Shown: piece by piece, positions 25,489 to 35,715 of the stretch | How the letters are laid out: every line of letters begins with the position of its first letter | How positions within the stretch are numbered: the stretch's first letter is position 1 | NCBI GenBank assembly: GCA_964462035.1 | Contig: CAYXAP010000012.1 | Coordinates: forward strand, 90,970 to 154,969 | Direction: 5' to 3' | Length of the DNA stretch: 64,000 bases | Source of the DNA: UBA1660 sp964462035 | GTDB lineage: Bacteria > Myxococcota_A > Polyangia > Polyangiales > Houyiibacteriaceae | Position numbers and translations under genes: made by a program | Notes under the pieces: generated by a model | Told to the model about the DNA's origin: nothing | The model's input: the letters and a program-made list of their open reading frames with translations, nothing else | Databases searched by the model: none

Positions 25489-27013
25489 GGTCCGCCGCGA
25501 CCACGTGGAGGGTGAGCTCGCCGCTGTCCAGGTCGCCGGTCAGCCACCCGCCGCCGCCTTCGAGTCCGAAGGCGTCGTCGCCGCGTGGCAGGTGTGAGTC
25601 GCTCACTCGTTCGGGGCCTTCCTCCACCGCTCCCTGGTGGTCGATCCGCATCGCCCAGGTGCCGTCGAACGAGTAGCTCTCGCCGGCGAGGGACCACCGC
25701 TCGTAGAGGACGATGAAGCGATCGTCACCGAGCGAGACCAGCTTCGGGCGCTCGGCGTGGGTGGTGGCGCTCTCGCCTTGGTGGTCCGTCAGCCACCGGA
25801 GCGTATTGGTCGCCGTCTCGCCGCCGGAGCTGACTGTCTGCGAGTCGGGCATCGCCGAATCGAGCAGCGCGTCGGTGTCCCGGTCCGTGCTCTCGAAGTC
25901 TCGGCGATAGCGCACGATGGCCAGGTCCCGGACGCCCGCGACCCGCTCGTGGCTGCCCATCGGGTCGGTGCCCTCCGAGCGTTCGGTGGCGAAGAGCGCG
26001 AGGTAGCCGAAGGTGGAGTCACCCTCGATCATCGCGAAGTCACCGAGCCGGGTGTACGTGTTGTTGGCGCCGGTCGGCCCCTTGATGTGGAAGAGGGCGT
26101 AGCTTCGCGAGCTCTCCTCGGCGACGCGTCCGGTGACGATCGTGCGAGGGTAGGCGTCGCCGAGGTGCATCTCCATGAAGCCGGTGCCGTCATGGAAGAT
26201 GCGCTGGTCGAACGAGTGGCTCACCCACATCGAGCTCACTCGGACCACATCGCCGGTGGTCGCGTCGAGGTGCGTCGTGATGGCCTTCTGGTGCCGCACA
26301 CCGCCGTCGTCGGGCGGGGTGTTGATGCCGTGGACCAGCGCCACTCGCCCACCACCGACGGCCAAGCGTGCGGTGGACGCGACCATCGGCTTGATGAGCT
26401 GCTCCGGGTCGTCGTCGGCCGCCTCCCGGGCGAGGTCGAGGTCCGTGTCGAAGGCGATGGAGCCCTCGGGGTCGAGCTTCACGACTCGCACCACGCCGCT
26501 CCGATAGTCGTTCTCGGCCGGGTACTCGACGGTGACCTCGTCCGCCTCGTCGACGCCGCTGGCCACGTAGAGGTTGCCTGTGTCGTCCCGAGCGAGACCC
26601 ATGATGCGATCCAAGATCGGCGCCTCGAGCGCCCGGACGATCACATAGTCGTCGTCGTCCCGTTCGAAGCGCAGGAGCCAAGCCTTCCCAGGGCCGTCCG
26701 AGTAGTCTTGCAGCAGGACGTCGAAGCCGTCCCCGCTCGCCTCCACGACGATCTCGGGCGTCTTGCCATACATCGCGGGGTGCTGATGGGGACCTACGAG
26801 ATCTTGCTGGTTCACGTCGAAGGGCGTGAGGCCGAGCTCACCGACCGTGGTCACGGGGATGGGTCTCGGGTCCGGCGTCCCGGAATCGACGCCCGGGGCT
26901 GTCCCAGAGTCGCGGCCGGGAGTGTCCGAACCGTCGGAGGTCGAGGCGTCGTCGTCGCCACAGGCGAGGGAGAGGACGAGCACGGCGAGAAGGGAACGAA
27001 GGGAGAGATGCAT
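25460..27013 (-). CDS. Large lipoprotein with propeller-like repeats (517 aa)
   Basis: ATG 27013 gives a lipoprotein signal (LLAVLVLSLAC) followed by a Asp/Ser/Gly/Thr spacer typical of myxobacterial surface lipoproteins. The rest is beta-rich with repeated segments of the form (V/I)xxLDxxG-x-(I/V) and LARDDTGNLYVASGVD, suggesting a beta-propeller. No catalytic motif seen. GTAAGGAG lies 11 nt upstream of the ATG, and an 18-bp palindrome lies 49 bp further up. Probably surface-exposed; role unknown. Confidence 0.75.
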   Translation of the reverse strand: MHLSLRSLLAVLVLSLACGDDDASTSDGSDTPGRDSGTAPGVDSGTPDPRPIPVTTVGELGLTPFDVNQQDLVGPHQHPAMYGKTPEIVVEASGDGFDVLLQDYSDGPGKAWLLRFERDDDDYVIVRALEAPILDRIMGLARDDTGNLYVASGVDEADEVTVEYPAENDYRSGVVRVVKLDPEGSIAFDTDLDLAREAADDDPEQLIKPMVASTARLAVGGGRVALVHGINTPPDDGGVRHQKAITTHLDATTGDVVRVSSMWVSHSFDQRIFHDGTGFMEMHLGDAYPRTIVTGRVAEESSRSYALFHIKGPTGANNTYTRLGDFAMIEGDSTFGYLALFATERSEGTDPMGSHERVAGVRDLAIVRYRRDFESTDRDTDALLDSAMPDSQTVSSGGETATNTLRWLTDHQGESATTHAERPKLVSLGDDRFIVLYERWSLAGESYSFDGTWAMRIDHQGAVEEGPERVSDSHLPRGDDAFGLEGGGGWLTGDLDSGELTLHVVAADLSYRAILIE

Positions 27014-27338
27014 CGGGGGGAGGCTCCTTACACTCCGATCGTTCGCAATCGTCATGCCACCGCAATTCTCCGGAATTGCTTGGTGTTTCGTTTCGTTCTG
27101 GGGGCTGTCACCCCCGCCTTGTGGTGGCATGCCCCCAGGAAGGGCCGCACGGTCAGGGACGGGGGATCTGGAAGCTGGTGGGCTGCAGCGGCTCGTAGCG
27201 GCCGGTCCAAGGCGGGATGCGGATGGCCCGGAAGATCGGCGCCACGCAGTCACCCGAAGGGAGCGGAGCGTTCCGTTCCGATGGTCGGATGAGCGCGGAG
27301 CTCGCAGCGCGAGGCGTCGCGAAGATCCCAGACGGCGC
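27014..27338. other. 325-bp intergenic region
   Basis: Holds the leader of the large lipoprotein gene, the palindrome at 27062-27079, a GGGGG/CCCCC hairpin at 27100-27115 and about 220 bp of otherwise featureless GC-rich sequence downstream of the DUF924 gene. I see no ORF with plausible start or RNA gene here. Confidence 0.5.
27062..27079. promoter_or_regulatory. Palindromic operator candidate GCAATTC-N4-GAATTGC
   Basis: Perfect 7-bp inverted repeat GCAATTC/GAATTGC with a TCCG centre, AT-richer than its surroundings, 49 bp upstream of the lipoprotein ATG at 27013. Size and symmetry fit a dimeric repressor site; the cognate regulator is not identified. Confidence 0.5.
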
Positions 27339-27944
27339 TCAGAACGAGGAGCCGGGCTTCGCCAGGAATTCCCGCTCCTCGTCGGTGGAGTCGCGGCTCA
27401 GGAGCTCGTTGCGGTGCGGGAAGCGGCCGAAGCGGTCGACGATGTCCTTGTGCATCACGGCCCACTTCGGGTCGAAGCGCTCGGCGAGGTGCTCGGGCAT
27501 CTCCGCCTGGGCCTGCTCGAAGAGCTCGAGGCAGCGCGCTTGCGCGTCGCGGTCCTCGGCGTGCATGAAGGGCATGTAGAGGAAGTAGCGCTCCTGGGGG
27601 GCGAGCGCGCCCTCGTCGCCGGCCTCGATGGCATCGCGCGCGATGGCCAGCGCGGCCTCGTCCTGGTCGTACATCGCCGGGGTGTCCCGGTAGAGGTTTC
27701 GGCTGAGCTGGTCGAGGAGGATCACCAACGCGAGCCGGCCGCGGGGGGTCTGCTTCCAGTCGTCGAGCTCGCCCCGACCCCCCCTTGCGTGGAGCTCGCC
27801 GAAGCGTTCGCGCAGCGTCTCGTCGAACGCGGAGCTCTTCTCGAACCAGCGCCGCCGGTGGGCCTCGTCGGAGAAGCCGTGCTCGTCCAGCGGTCCGAGC
27901 CAGAAGTCGAGGAGCGCCTCGGCGGCGGCGGGGGTCTCGCTCAT
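27339..27944 (-). CDS. DUF924 family protein (201 aa)
   Basis: All-helical, TPR-like cytosolic protein of the DUF924 family, recognisable by LLDFWLGPLDE near the N-terminus, WFEKSSAFDETLRERFG, LILLDQLSRNLYR-type segment (LVILLDQLSRNLYRDTP) and FDPKWAVMHKDIVDRFGRFPHRN. Family members occur widely in proteobacteria and eukaryotes but the biochemical role is unassigned. ATG overlaps the MATE stop by 4 nt, so it is translated from the same mRNA. Confidence 0.9.
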   Translation of the reverse strand: MSETPAAAEALLDFWLGPLDEHGFSDEAHRRRWFEKSSAFDETLRERFGELHARGGRGELDDWKQTPRGRLALVILLDQLSRNLYRDTPAMYDQDEAALAIARDAIEAGDEGALAPQERYFLYMPFMHAEDRDAQARCLELFEQAQAEMPEHLAERFDPKWAVMHKDIVDRFGRFPHRNELLSRDSTDEEREFLAKPGSSF

Positions 27945-29344
27945 GGGGAGACGGTACCCGACCCGTCGGCTTTCGACAGCAGGTCACGCCGGATGACCAG
28001 CGCCGCGGTGATGCCCATCACGACGTTGGCCGCCACGATGCCACCGAAGAGCCCCGGCAGGCCGTAGAGGTACGAGCCGAGCCACGCCAACGGGACGGCG
28101 AGGGCGACCAGCCGGAGCGCCGCGAGCAGCGTCGCCTTCAGCGGCATCTCCATCGCGTTGTACATGGCGGCGACGAGCAGGGCGATGCCGTAGGGGATGT
28201 AGCTGGCGGGGACGATCCAGAGGAAGAGCTTCGTGTACTCGACGATGGCGGGGTCGTCGTTGAGGAGCCGCGCCAGCGGGTTCGCCAGCAGCGCGAGGAG
28301 CGCAGCGGCCCCGACGCCCCACACCGTCGCCACCTTCACGTTGAAGCGCAGCGTTTCACGGATGCGCTCGATCTTCCCGGCGCCGTGGTTCTGGCCCACG
28401 AAGGGCGTGAGCGCGGCCGTCATCGCGTAGACGCCCATCATCGCGAGGCCCTCGACGCGGGTGCCGGCACCGTACGCCGCGACCGCCTCCGGGCCGTGGC
28501 TCGAGACCACTCGGGTGATGGCGCCGGCCGCGAGCGGGGTCAGCAGGTTCGTGCCCGCGGCAGGCAACCCGATGCGGAGGATCCGGCGCCACGACGCGAT
28601 GACTTGGCTCGGCTTCGGGAGCTCGAAGGCGATCAGCTTCTCGCGCTTCGTGAGGACCCAGCCGGCGACCACGAACGCACCGATGTAGGATCCGACCGTG
28701 GCGTACGCGGCGCCCCGGAGACCGAGGGCCGGGAAGGGGCCCCAGCCGAAGATGAGCAGGGGGTCGAGGCCGGCGTTGAACAGGCCGATGATCACCATCA
28801 CGAGGCTCGGCGTCTTGGTGTCGCCGGTCGCGCGGATCGCGCCGTTGCCCACCATGGGGATCACCAGCAGGCCGACGCCGAGATACCAGGGCTCCATGTA
28901 CTCGCGGATGAGCGGCAGCGTGTCCTCTTCGGCGCCGAGCGCGCGGAAGAGCGGCTCGATGGTGAGGATGCCGACGGCGGAGACCGCGGTGACCAGGACC
29001 AGCGCCAGGATGAGCGCGTCGGTGGCCAGCCGTCGTGTGTCGCTCTCGTCGCCTTCGCCCAGGCTCGAAGCGATGACCGCGGTCGAGCCGATGGAGAGGC
29101 CGATGGTCAGGTTCATCACCACCATCACGACGGGGAAGGTGAAGCCCATCGCGGCGAGCTCGAGGCCGCCGAGCTGACCGACCCAGAAGGTGTCGACCAA
29201 GTTGAAGAAGAGGATCGCGGCGATGCCGACCATCATCGGCAGGGCCAGGTCGATGAGCGTGCGCCCGACCGGGGCGGTCAGCAGCTTCTGGCGGCGCTTC
29301 TCGCTCTGCGACGGGGGTGGTGCGGTCGAGGCGGGGCGAGGCAA
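27941..29344 (-). CDS. MATE family multidrug/Na+ antiporter
   Basis: 467-aa inner-membrane exporter with about twelve hydrophobic helices in two homologous halves (LIDLALPMMVGIAAILFFNLVDTFWVG for helix 1; ILRIGLPAAGTNLL for the start of half two). These are the usual MATE signatures; substrates are cationic drugs or metabolites exchanged for Na+ or H+. Only a TTG at 29344 can serve as a start upstream of helix 1, without a strong ribosome site. Divergent from the TPR protein at 29457. Confidence 0.92.
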   Translation of the reverse strand: MPRPASTAPPPSQSEKRRQKLLTAPVGRTLIDLALPMMVGIAAILFFNLVDTFWVGQLGGLELAAMGFTFPVVMVVMNLTIGLSIGSTAVIASSLGEGDESDTRRLATDALILALVLVTAVSAVGILTIEPLFRALGAEEDTLPLIREYMEPWYLGVGLLVIPMVGNGAIRATGDTKTPSLVMVIIGLFNAGLDPLLIFGWGPFPALGLRGAAYATVGSYIGAFVVAGWVLTKREKLIAFELPKPSQVIASWRRILRIGLPAAGTNLLTPLAAGAITRVVSSHGPEAVAAYGAGTRVEGLAMMGVYAMTAALTPFVGQNHGAGKIERIRETLRFNVKVATVWGVGAAALLALLANPLARLLNDDPAIVEYTKLFLWIVPASYIPYGIALLVAAMYNAMEMPLKATLLAALRLVALAVPLAWLGSYLYGLPGLFGGIVAANVVMGITAALVIRRDLLSKADGSGTVSP

Positions 29345-29442
29345 GGCGCGTGTCTCGACGGTCGACTTCGCAAAGCGTTACCTGCCGGAAACACGGGGCC
29401 GAAGACCCGGGTTCGAGGTGGCAGTCGCCGTCTGGGGGAGGC

Positions 29443-29456
29443 TATCATCGTTCGCG
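29443..29456 (+). promoter_or_regulatory. TATCAT -10 box, leaderless start
   Basis: TATCAT (29443-29448) is 8 nt from ATG 29457; no convincing -35 hexamer is present 16-18 bp upstream. The same TATCAT-CG-N-TCG arrangement occurs at 48582 before ATG 48594. Confidence 0.45.
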
Positions 29457-30218
29457 ATGCGTGCCTTCGCTCTTGCTTCGTTGGCGGCCCTCGTCTTTCC
29501 GGGGGCGCTGGCCGCCGCGCAGGAGCACACCGAGGAGGCTCGGGTGCACTTCGAGGCGGCCGTCGATGCCTACGATCGGGGGGCATACGAGGCCGCCGAG
29601 CGCGACTTCGGCCGAGCCTACGAGCTCAGCGAGCACCCGGATCTCCTCTACAACGTGTACCTGGCGGCCGAGCGCGCGGGGCATCTCGCGGCGGCGGGGG
29701 AGGCGCTCGAGCAGTACCTCGCCGAGGGCGACATGAGCGACGAGCGGCGGGGGGCCTTCGAGCAACGGCTGGCGCGACTCCGTGCCCGCATCGAAGCGGC
29801 GGAGGTCGATGGCGAGGTCGGCGAGGTGACACCGCGCGACGTCGCAGTCGCCAGCGAGGGCGACGAGCTCGCCACGCCGGTGATCTTCGTGAAGCGCGGA
29901 CGCATCCACCCGGCGGCCACGGCGCTCTTCGTCGCGGCGGGTGCGTTCGCCGTGTCCTTCGCGGTCGCGGCCGGTCTCTCCGAGGCCGAAGACCGATCGC
30001 TCGCGGGCGACTGCGGCCGCGACACCGACTTCCCCAACTGCGCGGACGACGAGCTCGACTCGCTCCAGCGCCGGAACCTCGTGGCCGACATCAGCTGGAT
30101 CGGAGCGCTCGTCGCCGCAGGCGCTGGGTTGGTCGTGTTCTTCACCACCAAGGACGACGATGGCGAGGTCTCGGCCAGCGTCGGGCTCGGGAGCGTCTCG
30201 CTCCAGGGGCGGTTCTGA
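29457..30218 (+). CDS. TPR-containing exported membrane protein (253 aa)
   Basis: Signal peptide (LASLAALVFPGALAAAQ) then three TPR-like helices (residues about 22-105: ARVHFEAAVDAYDRGAYEAAERDFGRAYELS, LLYNVYLAAERAGHLAAAGEAL), a charged linker and two hydrophobic helices (about 155-175, 210-230) flanking a short Cys pair loop (CGRDTDFPNC). This layout is common in myxobacterial envelope proteins whose role is unknown. First gene of a run with the Cys-rich lipoprotein (1-nt overlap) and the hydrolase. The periplasmic TPR could bind a partner. Confidence 0.75.
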   Translation: MRAFALASLAALVFPGALAAAQEHTEEARVHFEAAVDAYDRGAYEAAERDFGRAYELSEHPDLLYNVYLAAERAGHLAAAGEALEQYLAEGDMSDERRGAFEQRLARLRARIEAAEVDGEVGEVTPRDVAVASEGDELATPVIFVKRGRIHPAATALFVAAGAFAVSFAVAAGLSEAEDRSLAGDCGRDTDFPNCADDELDSLQRRNLVADISWIGALVAAGAGLVVFFTTKDDDGEVSASVGLGSVSLQGRF

Positions 30219-30912
30219 TGCGCGTCGCATTCCTCTTGGTGCTCGCGTTGGGTTGCAGCGTGGTCAACGACCCCGACGATCACCGTCCTGGCGGAGACCT
30301 CGACCCGGTCGCGGCCAACGAGTTCTGCAGCGAGGTCGCGGAGGTGCTCTGCGAGGGGCACGTCGACTGCTGCAGCACCCCTTCGGTGGACCTCGAGCCC
30401 TGCATCACCGACATGACGCGCCGGTGTACCAGCACGATCGGCGAGATCCTCCTGGACCCGCGCACGGGCTACGATCCCCGAGTCGCCGCGGAGGTCTCCA
30501 TGGAGGGCCGCGGGTACACCGCGAGCTGCGATACCGCGCTCGCGGCCTGGGGCGGCGACCGCATGGGCTTCCTCCGCGTGTTGCGCGGGACGGTCGAGCC
30601 CGGCGGCGAGTGCACTCCGGATGGGTGGCTCGACTTCGCGGCGCAGTACTCCTGCGAAGACCTCGGCCAGGCCTGTGTGAGCAGCGGGGGAGGGCGTTCC
30701 TATTGTGTCGACCTCGGGTCGGAGGGCGACACCTGCCGACGTAATGATGATTGCCTCGCCGCGTTCTACTGCGAGGGCTTCCAACCGTTCATCAGCGAGG
30801 GGACGTGCATGGCCGAGCTCCCCGTCGGCGCCGCGTGTGACGAGGCGACCGATTGCGCCAGTACCGTCTGTGAATCGAACGTCTGTGTGGAGCTCTCTCA
30901 GGAGACCTTCTA

Positions 30913-32004
<1,092 letters not shown>

Positions 32005-33456
32005 CTACTCGTCGTCGTCGACGCCCGCGAGCGTGCGGGCGAGCTTCTTCTTGCCCTCGAGGTCCATCATGCGCGCGATCTGGATCCGCTGCGCCTGCGG
32101 CGAGCCGGCGCCGTGGAGCGACTCGGTCAGGTAGCCGACCGCGTTGCGCCCCATGGTCATGTTCTCGATGAGCCGCAGCACGCGCAGCCGCCGCTTGGTG
32201 GGTACGCCGGGCTTGGCCTTGAGGAACTTGTCGACCAGCGGTCCGATCTCCGGGTGGTCGAGGTCCTTCTCCGAGGGGCAGGTCGCGACGAGGCCGCCGG
32301 CGAGATCCTGCGCGAGCCGCCCGAGCTCGTAGGGGAAGCGGGTGACGTTGTGCTTGCAGACGTTCGCGAGCATCGGGTCGGGCTCCCAGTTGCCGGCAGC
32401 GCGCTTCGTCGACCGGTGCGAGGCGGCGATGCCGGTGCCGTAGATGGTCTCGTTGAGGTGGGCCATCTCGACGAGCTTGTCCTTGATGTGCGAGGCCTTC
32501 GGCACGCCGTTGTCCTCGGCGATCTGCGCGGCGGCGCCGATGAGCACGTCGCCGAGGCCCGTCTTACAGACGTAGCTGCGGCGGTGGTAGGTCGTGAAGC
32601 GCTCGACGAGGTCGGCGGCCCAATTGGTCTCGCCGTCCATGAAGACGTGACTGTCGGGGACGAAGACGTCCTCGAAGACGATCATCGCTTCCTGGCCGGC
32701 GAAGCCCGCGTTGCCCTGGTCGACGCCCTCGAGCGCACGGCTGTCACAGGACTGGCGACCGACGATGTAGGTCAGACCCTTCGCGTCGACCGGGACGGCG
32801 CAGCTGATGGCGTAGTCCTCGTCGCCCTCGCGCAGGCGCATCGTCGGCATGACGATCAGCCAGTGCGAGTTGAGGCAGCCGGTCTGGTGGGCCTTGGCGC
32901 CGCGGATGACCACGCCGCCGTCGCGGCGCTCGACCACGCGAACGAAGAGGTCCGGGTCTTCCTGTTCGCGCGGACCCTTGCTGCGGTCGCCCTTGGGGTC
33001 GGTCATCGCGCCGCCGACCACGTGGTTGGCGAGCTGGCGTTCCTTCAGGAAGGCGCGGAGCCGCTCGTGGTAGCGGGGCTCCTCGAGGCTGGCATCGATG
33101 TCGTGGGTCACGCTGAAGAGCGCGTTGAAGGCGTCCATGCCGACGCAGCGCTGGAAGCAGGTGCCGGTGAGCTGACCGAGGCGGCGCTGCATCTGGTTCT
33201 GCTGGACCACGTCGTCGGCGCTCTCGGTGACGTGGAGGAAGCGGTTCACGCGCGTGTCGCTGATCGACGAGTGCGCGGTGGCGAGCTCCGGATCGGCGAG
33301 GGCCAGGTCGTAGGTCATCGCGACCGCGGCGATGGAGGGCTGGATGACCGGGTGGTCGACCGGCTCCTCGATTCGCTCGCCCTTGTAGAAGACCCTCAGG
33401 CCTCGACCTCGGAGGCTCTGGATGTAGTCCTCGCCGCTCTCGATGCGCTCGCTCAT
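32005..33456 (-). CDS. 4-hydroxybutyryl-CoA dehydratase/vinylacetyl-CoA isomerase family protein
   Basis: 483-aa flavoprotein of the AbfD/HpaB fold. The [4Fe-4S] ligands of 4-hydroxybutyryl-CoA dehydratase (Cys99, Cys103, His292, Cys299 in Clostridium) correspond to C100, C104, H291 and C297 here (TGTCFQRCVGMDAFNA; YHRRSYVCKTG), so the cluster site is largely kept although the His-Cys spacing is one residue shorter. ATG 33456. The enzyme dehydrates 4-hydroxybutyryl-CoA to crotonyl-CoA in GABA/hydroxybutyrate breakdown and some CO2 cycles. No other pathway gene is adjacent, so the in vivo substrate is uncertain; HpaB-type hydroxylase is the alternative. Confidence 0.82.
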   Translation of the reverse strand: MSERIESGEDYIQSLRGRGLRVFYKGERIEEPVDHPVIQPSIAAVAMTYDLALADPELATAHSSISDTRVNRFLHVTESADDVVQQNQMQRRLGQLTGTCFQRCVGMDAFNALFSVTHDIDASLEEPRYHERLRAFLKERQLANHVVGGAMTDPKGDRSKGPREQEDPDLFVRVVERRDGGVVIRGAKAHQTGCLNSHWLIVMPTMRLREGDEDYAISCAVPVDAKGLTYIVGRQSCDSRALEGVDQGNAGFAGQEAMIVFEDVFVPDSHVFMDGETNWAADLVERFTTYHRRSYVCKTGLGDVLIGAAAQIAEDNGVPKASHIKDKLVEMAHLNETIYGTGIAASHRSTKRAAGNWEPDPMLANVCKHNVTRFPYELGRLAQDLAGGLVATCPSEKDLDHPEIGPLVDKFLKAKPGVPTKRRLRVLRLIENMTMGRNAVGYLTESLHGAGSPQAQRIQIARMMDLEGKKKLARTLAGVDDDE

Positions 33457-33531
33457 GGGGCGCATCATCGTGGGCTGTGGCCAGGTCTGTCGAGTCGCGG
33501 GATTTTTTCCGATCGAGGTGTCGATCGGGCG

Positions 33532-33572
33532 TAGCCTCGTTCGACTTCGGGGCATGACTCAGGAGGTTGCCG
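33532..33572 (+). promoter_or_regulatory. AGGAGG ribosome site deciding a GTG start
   Basis: AGGAGG (33561-33566) is 5 nt from GTG 33572, while the upstream in-frame ATG 33554 has no ribosome site. A TAGCCT -10-like box at 33532-33537 would place transcription start near 33544. This selects GTG 33572. Confidence 0.65.
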
Positions 33573-34324
33573 TGGCAGCGAAGAAGACCCGCAAGACCAA
33601 GAAGACCGTGAAGGCCAAGCCCGCGAAGGGCGCGAACGAGGCGTTCGTGAAGTTCGGACCGCAGGCGCTGAAATTCCTGAAGGACCTGGAAAAGAACAAC
33701 GATCGCGAGTGGTTCAAGGCGAACCAGGACCGCTACGAGGCCCACGTGCGGGAGCCGGCGCGGGCGTTCATCCGGGCCATGGAGCCGAAGATCGAGGCCA
33801 TCAGCGAGCAGCTCGTGGCGGACGATCGGAAGGTCGGCGGGTCCCTGATGCGAGTCCATCGGGACACGCGCTTCTCGAAGGACAAGACCCCCTACAAGAC
33901 GAACATCGGCATCCAGTTCCGCCACGAGCAGGGCAAGGACGTCCACGCGCCGGGGGCGTACGTGCACCTCGGCCTCGACGGCTGCTTCCTCGGCTTCGGC
34001 GTGTGGCACCCGGACTCGGCCTCGCTGAAGGCCATCCGCGAGAAGATCGTCGCGGAGCCGAAGCGCTGGCAGAAGATCATCGGCGCCAAGAAGCTCACCA
34101 AGCACTGGCGCCAGGGCGGCGAGTCCCTCAAGCGCGCGCCCAAGGGCTTCGACCCCGACCATCCGCTGATCGACCAGCTCAACCTCAAGGACCACATCCT
34201 GGTCTGCGACCTCAGCAGCAAGGAGGCCACCGGGCCGGACTTGGTGAAGCTCGCTACCGAGCGCTTCGAGGTCGCCAAGGACCACATGCGGTTCCTCTGC
34301 GAGGCCATCGACGTCCCGTTCTGA
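33572..34324 (+). CDS. DUF2461 family protein (250 aa)
   Basis: Lys/Thr-rich N-terminal tail (AAKKTRKTKKTVKAK) followed by a DUF2461/TIGR02453 domain (about 25-248), recognised by FLKDLEKNNDREWFKANQDRY, RVHRDTRFSKDKTPYKTNIG and PGAYVHLGLDG. Proteins of this family are widespread and soluble; their biochemical function is not established. The basic tail could contact nucleic acid, which is only a suggestion from composition. Start set by the strong ribosome site. Divergent from the dehydratase. Confidence 0.9.
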   Translation: MAAKKTRKTKKTVKAKPAKGANEAFVKFGPQALKFLKDLEKNNDREWFKANQDRYEAHVREPARAFIRAMEPKIEAISEQLVADDRKVGGSLMRVHRDTRFSKDKTPYKTNIGIQFRHEQGKDVHAPGAYVHLGLDGCFLGFGVWHPDSASLKAIREKIVAEPKRWQKIIGAKKLTKHWRQGGESLKRAPKGFDPDHPLIDQLNLKDHILVCDLSSKEATGPDLVKLATERFEVAKDHMRFLCEAIDVPF

Positions 34325-34393
34325 GCATGTGGCTCGGGCGGAATGCGCCGGCCTCCCGCCGACCCCGACCGTCGCAGGTGATGACCGAACGCG

Positions 34394-35713
34394 TCAGAGC
34401 TGGTAGGCCACGATGAGCGGCGGGCGGTCGTAGTCGCCGACCTGGCCGGCACCGTCCAGGGCGAGGTAGAGCGTGCGGCCTTCTGGATCCCAGGTGCCGC
34501 CGACGATGCGGTGCCGCCCTCCCTCATCGAAGGGGATGCTCCACGGGCCGTACGCGTAGGGCTGCGGGTCCGAGGGGGACTCGGCCTCGAGGACCTCGTC
34601 GAGGTCGAAGAGCCAGTAGTAGTTGGAGTAGTCGGCGGCTCCCCGCGCGCAGTAGCCCCCGCAGAGGTTGTCGTCGTCCTGGCGAATCTTGTAGCCGATG
34701 CCGGTCTCGGTGCCGCCCGTGCTGCCGACCACGACGTAGGTGCGCGTGCCGGGGACGATGAAGCCGTACATGGCCTTCGAGAGGAAGTTCCAGAGCGGTG
34801 AGGCGGCGGCGTCCGGCTCACACGAGGTCACGTCGTCCGTGATGTCGCACTGCACCTCCAGCGCGTCGGGCGCCAGGAACTCTCCACCGCCGTGCGGGTA
34901 GTCCATCCACGCTCGGGCGGCGATGACGCCCTCGGCGTTCGCATCGTCGGCCTGCCCCGTGAGGTCCCCGGGGTCGAACGCGTAGAGCGTGGGCCCCACG
35001 CTGTAGCGACCGATGATCGAGTAGTTCGACGCCCACCCGGCCAGCGCCGGCCCGCCGAGAGCTTCCTGCCATTCGTCGGGAACGGGCGCGATGAAGCCGG
35101 CGCTGCGTGCGCGCCCCTCGAGCTCGAAGTAGCCGATGACCGTTCCATCGAGCTCACCGTCGACCACCAGGAGTGTCGTGTCACTCGCGCTGCCGGCGGC
35201 GTCGTACCAGCGATTGGCCTGAACGATGAGGTGTCCGTCCGACACGTAGAGACCGGTGATCTTGTCCATGCCGTCCGGGTTGCCGTTGGGTGATGCGCCC
35301 AGCAGCGAGCGGAAGTCCTGTAGGGGCTCCTCGACCAGCGGCAGCTCTTCCACGGTTTCGCTGGTTCCGAGCGTTGGGATGGCGAACTCCGCGATGGCGT
35401 TGTGGTGCGCGTGGCCGGCCAGGTAGAGCGAGTGGCGGCCGGCGTGGTACGCGAGCGTGCCGACCGCATAGTTGCTGCTCGAGTCTCCGTGTTCCTGGTC
35501 GGAGACACGGAAGGCCCCGACGTAGCTGAGGTCGTCGATCGCGAAGAGCCCGGGGTCGGGCGCGGGGCCGGCATCGGTCTCCGGAGCCGTCGCGTCGATC
35601 GCGGGGCCAGCGTCTCCGGTGGGCTCGGGGCCCGTGTCGGTGGTCGTGGCGCCACCGTCGTCGCAGGCGAGGCCGGTGGCGATGGCGAGCGCAAGAAGAG
35701 TCGTGCGGGTCAT
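34394..35713 (-). CDS. Surface lipoprotein, possible propeller (439 aa)
   Basis: ATG 35713 gives a lipoprotein signal (LLALAIATGLAC) and an acidic Thr/Asp/Pro/Gly spacer. The remainder is beta-rich with repeated (L/I)YLAGHAHHN, ITGLYVSDGHLIVQ, GGTWDPEGRTLYLALDGAG strands, consistent with a beta-propeller, and two Cys pairs. It lies 2 nt downstream of the beta-helix lipoprotein and is almost certainly cotranscribed with it. No enzymatic residue set is recognised. Confidence 0.75.
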   Translation of the reverse strand: MTRTTLLALAIATGLACDDGGATTTDTGPEPTGDAGPAIDATAPETDAGPAPDPGLFAIDDLSYVGAFRVSDQEHGDSSSNYAVGTLAYHAGRHSLYLAGHAHHNAIAEFAIPTLGTSETVEELPLVEEPLQDFRSLLGASPNGNPDGMDKITGLYVSDGHLIVQANRWYDAAGSASDTTLLVVDGELDGTVIGYFELEGRARSAGFIAPVPDEWQEALGGPALAGWASNYSIIGRYSVGPTLYAFDPGDLTGQADDANAEGVIAARAWMDYPHGGGEFLAPDALEVQCDITDDVTSCEPDAAASPLWNFLSKAMYGFIVPGTRTYVVVGSTGGTETGIGYKIRQDDDNLCGGYCARGAADYSNYYWLFDLDEVLEAESPSDPQPYAYGPWSIPFDEGGRHRIVGGTWDPEGRTLYLALDGAGQVGDYDRPPLIVAYQL

Positions 35714-35715
35714 GG

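Noticed and set aside
27785..30217. Long plus-strand frame through DUF924 and MATE genes, fused in frame with the Cys-rich lipoprotein
   Set aside because: Only the part from ATG 30218 has a signal peptide and sense codon pattern; the rest is antisense to conserved genes.
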